Shown piece after piece: positions 22,753-23,489 of a stretch of 23,489 bases of DNA. The stretch lies in NCBI GenBank assembly GCA_050954505.1, contig JBPBPY010000167.1, positions 1-23,489 of the forward strand. The letters run 5' to 3'. The notes under the pieces are model-generated. The model made no database searches and had not been told where the DNA came from. It was given only the letters and a program-made list of their open reading frames with translations. How positions within the stretch are numbered: position 1 is the first letter of the stretch; each line of letters starts with the position of its first letter. The stretch is from JAQGMO01 sp050954505. Lineage in GTDB: Bacteria > Pseudomonadota > Gammaproteobacteria > Burkholderiales > Burkholderiaceae_D. The position numbers and the translations under genes were made by a program.

Positions 22753-23489
22753 TCAGTTTTCCACTTTCATTTCCGCCATATCCCGTTTGAATTGCAATGC
22801 CAGGGCAGAGCTGGGCCGCGTTGCAGCAGATGACATTTTCGGCTTGAATTCAGGTGCAATCCTGGGCAGGCTGGAGGAGTCTTGGTGTTTCAAAGGAAAC
22901 CATTCGGTTTCCCGAATTTTCAAGGCATAGGCGTTTGGTGGTTGGCGCTGCGCGGATTTAGGTGCTGGATCCGGCAATACTGGCTCGCCGTCCTTTGCGG
23001 CAAACTTTGTGATCTTGCCCTCGACTTCTGCATACAGCCACCCTTCGATGACAACGGCTTCAAGATAAGCCGGGATCTTTGCGTCGAGCTGGCACTTTGC
23101 GGTCAGGCGCATGCTGTCACGGTGGTTGTTTTGATAGGCCATCCTCGAAATTGCAGAGGCATAACCACGCTTGCGTATCGCCGGCGCGCCATCGATTTCA
23201 TTGAAATTGCTGGCCACCAATTCCATTGTTCCCGAGACCTTGTTGCGCAGCGGAAAAGCAGGCTCACTGACCCACCAGCCACGGTATTCGAGCAAATTCC
23301 GTAGCTTGTCGACGTAACGATTTTGCTGAAGCATTGGGACGTTCGAGTCCCAAGGTTGCTCTACCTCATTGAGCAAATTTGTTTCCCAATTTTCGTAGGT
23401 GTATTCTTCCCGGATTCCGCTCAAGTAATTCATGCCGTTCTGAGGTTTTTTTCGCTGTTCGCGCGGCAGGTAAGGCGGATCGGCATAGA
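22753..23489 (-). CDS. 3' part of a gene of unknown function, truncated by the window edge
   Basis: The minus-strand frame is open from the right edge of the window to a stop at 22753 and gives at least 245 C-terminal residues. The Met at 23433 is probably not the start, because the frame upstream is still natural-looking (YADPPYLPREQRKKPQNG). The protein is soluble and charged, with aromatic-rich stretches (YRGWWVSEPAFPLRNK, EGWLYAEVEGK), and ends in a basic tail. The segment ASAISRMAYQNNHRDSMRLTA faintly recalls the C-terminal domain of type VI secretion Tle3 phospholipase effectors, but the resemblance comes from memory and is weak. No catalytic motif is visible in the part present. The gene is on the same strand as the broken GT32 gene, 141 bases apart. 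Confidence 0.6.
   Translation of the reverse strand, partial: YADPPYLPREQRKKPQNGMNYLSGIREEYTYENWETNLLNEVEQPWDSNVPMLQQNRYVDKLRNLLEYRGWWVSEPAFPLRNKVSGTMELVASNFNEIDGAPAIRKRGYASAISRMAYQNNHRDSMRLTAKCQLDAKIPAYLEAVVIEGWLYAEVEGKITKFAAKDGEPVLPDPAPKSAQRQPPNAYALKIRETEWFPLKHQDSSSLPRIAPEFKPKMSSAATRPSSALALQFKRDMAEMKVEN

Noticed and set aside
1..23489. CRISPR arrays, IS elements, integrase or attachment sites, tRNA genes
   Set aside because: No regularly spaced repeats, transposase-like frames, terminal inverted repeats or cloverleaf sequences were seen by eye. A tRNA scan would be needed to exclude tRNAs fully.

Overview
The window reads as chromosomal DNA of a GC-rich betaproteobacterium, most likely Burkholderiales and possibly Oxalobacteraceae (Massilia/Janthinobacterium-like). 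This rests on the order hemA - prfA - prmC - grxD, which is familiar from that group, and on the protein sequences. The family-level placement is inference. No rRNA, tRNA, CRISPR array, transposase or replication origin was recognised.

Left part (about 1-8164): a conserved housekeeping block, all on the plus strand. An OmpR-type response regulator precedes glutamyl-tRNA reductase (hemA), peptide chain release factor 1 (prfA), the disulfide oxidoreductase DsbB, the release-factor methyltransferase PrmC, the RNA-binding protein Tex and the monothiol glutaredoxin GrxD. PrmC methylates the GGQ glutamine of the release factor encoded two genes upstream. dsbB and tex sit as extra genes inside this cluster. 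The response regulator is odd: its phosphoacceptor Asp is replaced by His and one of the paired acidic residues is Asn.

Middle part (about 8165-17780): a patchwork of small accessory and metabolic genes on both strands. It holds a small unknown protein, a two-helix membrane protein, a DUF899 thioredoxin-like protein, a GFA-family zinc protein, a DltE-like short-chain dehydrogenase, a RibD C-terminal/dihydrofolate-reductase-like protein, a large ankyrin-repeat protein, an extremely hydrophilic protein with three copies of a 17-residue KGG-like motif, a hexose-6-phosphate mutarotase-like epimerase and a formaldehyde-dehydrogenase-like zinc alcohol dehydrogenase. Several intergenic spaces carry clear inverted repeats or hairpins.

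Right part (about 17780-23489): a secreted HSL-type esterase (TTG start with a strong Shine-Dalgarno), two small unknown proteins, a second secreted cysteine-rich alpha/beta hydrolase, a GT32 (OCH1-like) glycosyltransferase gene broken by one in-frame TGA, and the 3' part of a gene that runs off the right edge. The DNA from about 21,600 onward looks more A+T-rich than the housekeeping block, which fits acquired accessory DNA.

No complete, demonstrably new multi-gene system was found. The most notable single items are the pseudo-receiver regulator next to hemA, the hydrophilin-like KGG-motif protein, the glycosyltransferase with an in-frame TGA, the stacked 7/14-bp tandem duplications abutting the tex start codon, and the three-half-site ATTTGAA element upstream of the DUF899 gene.
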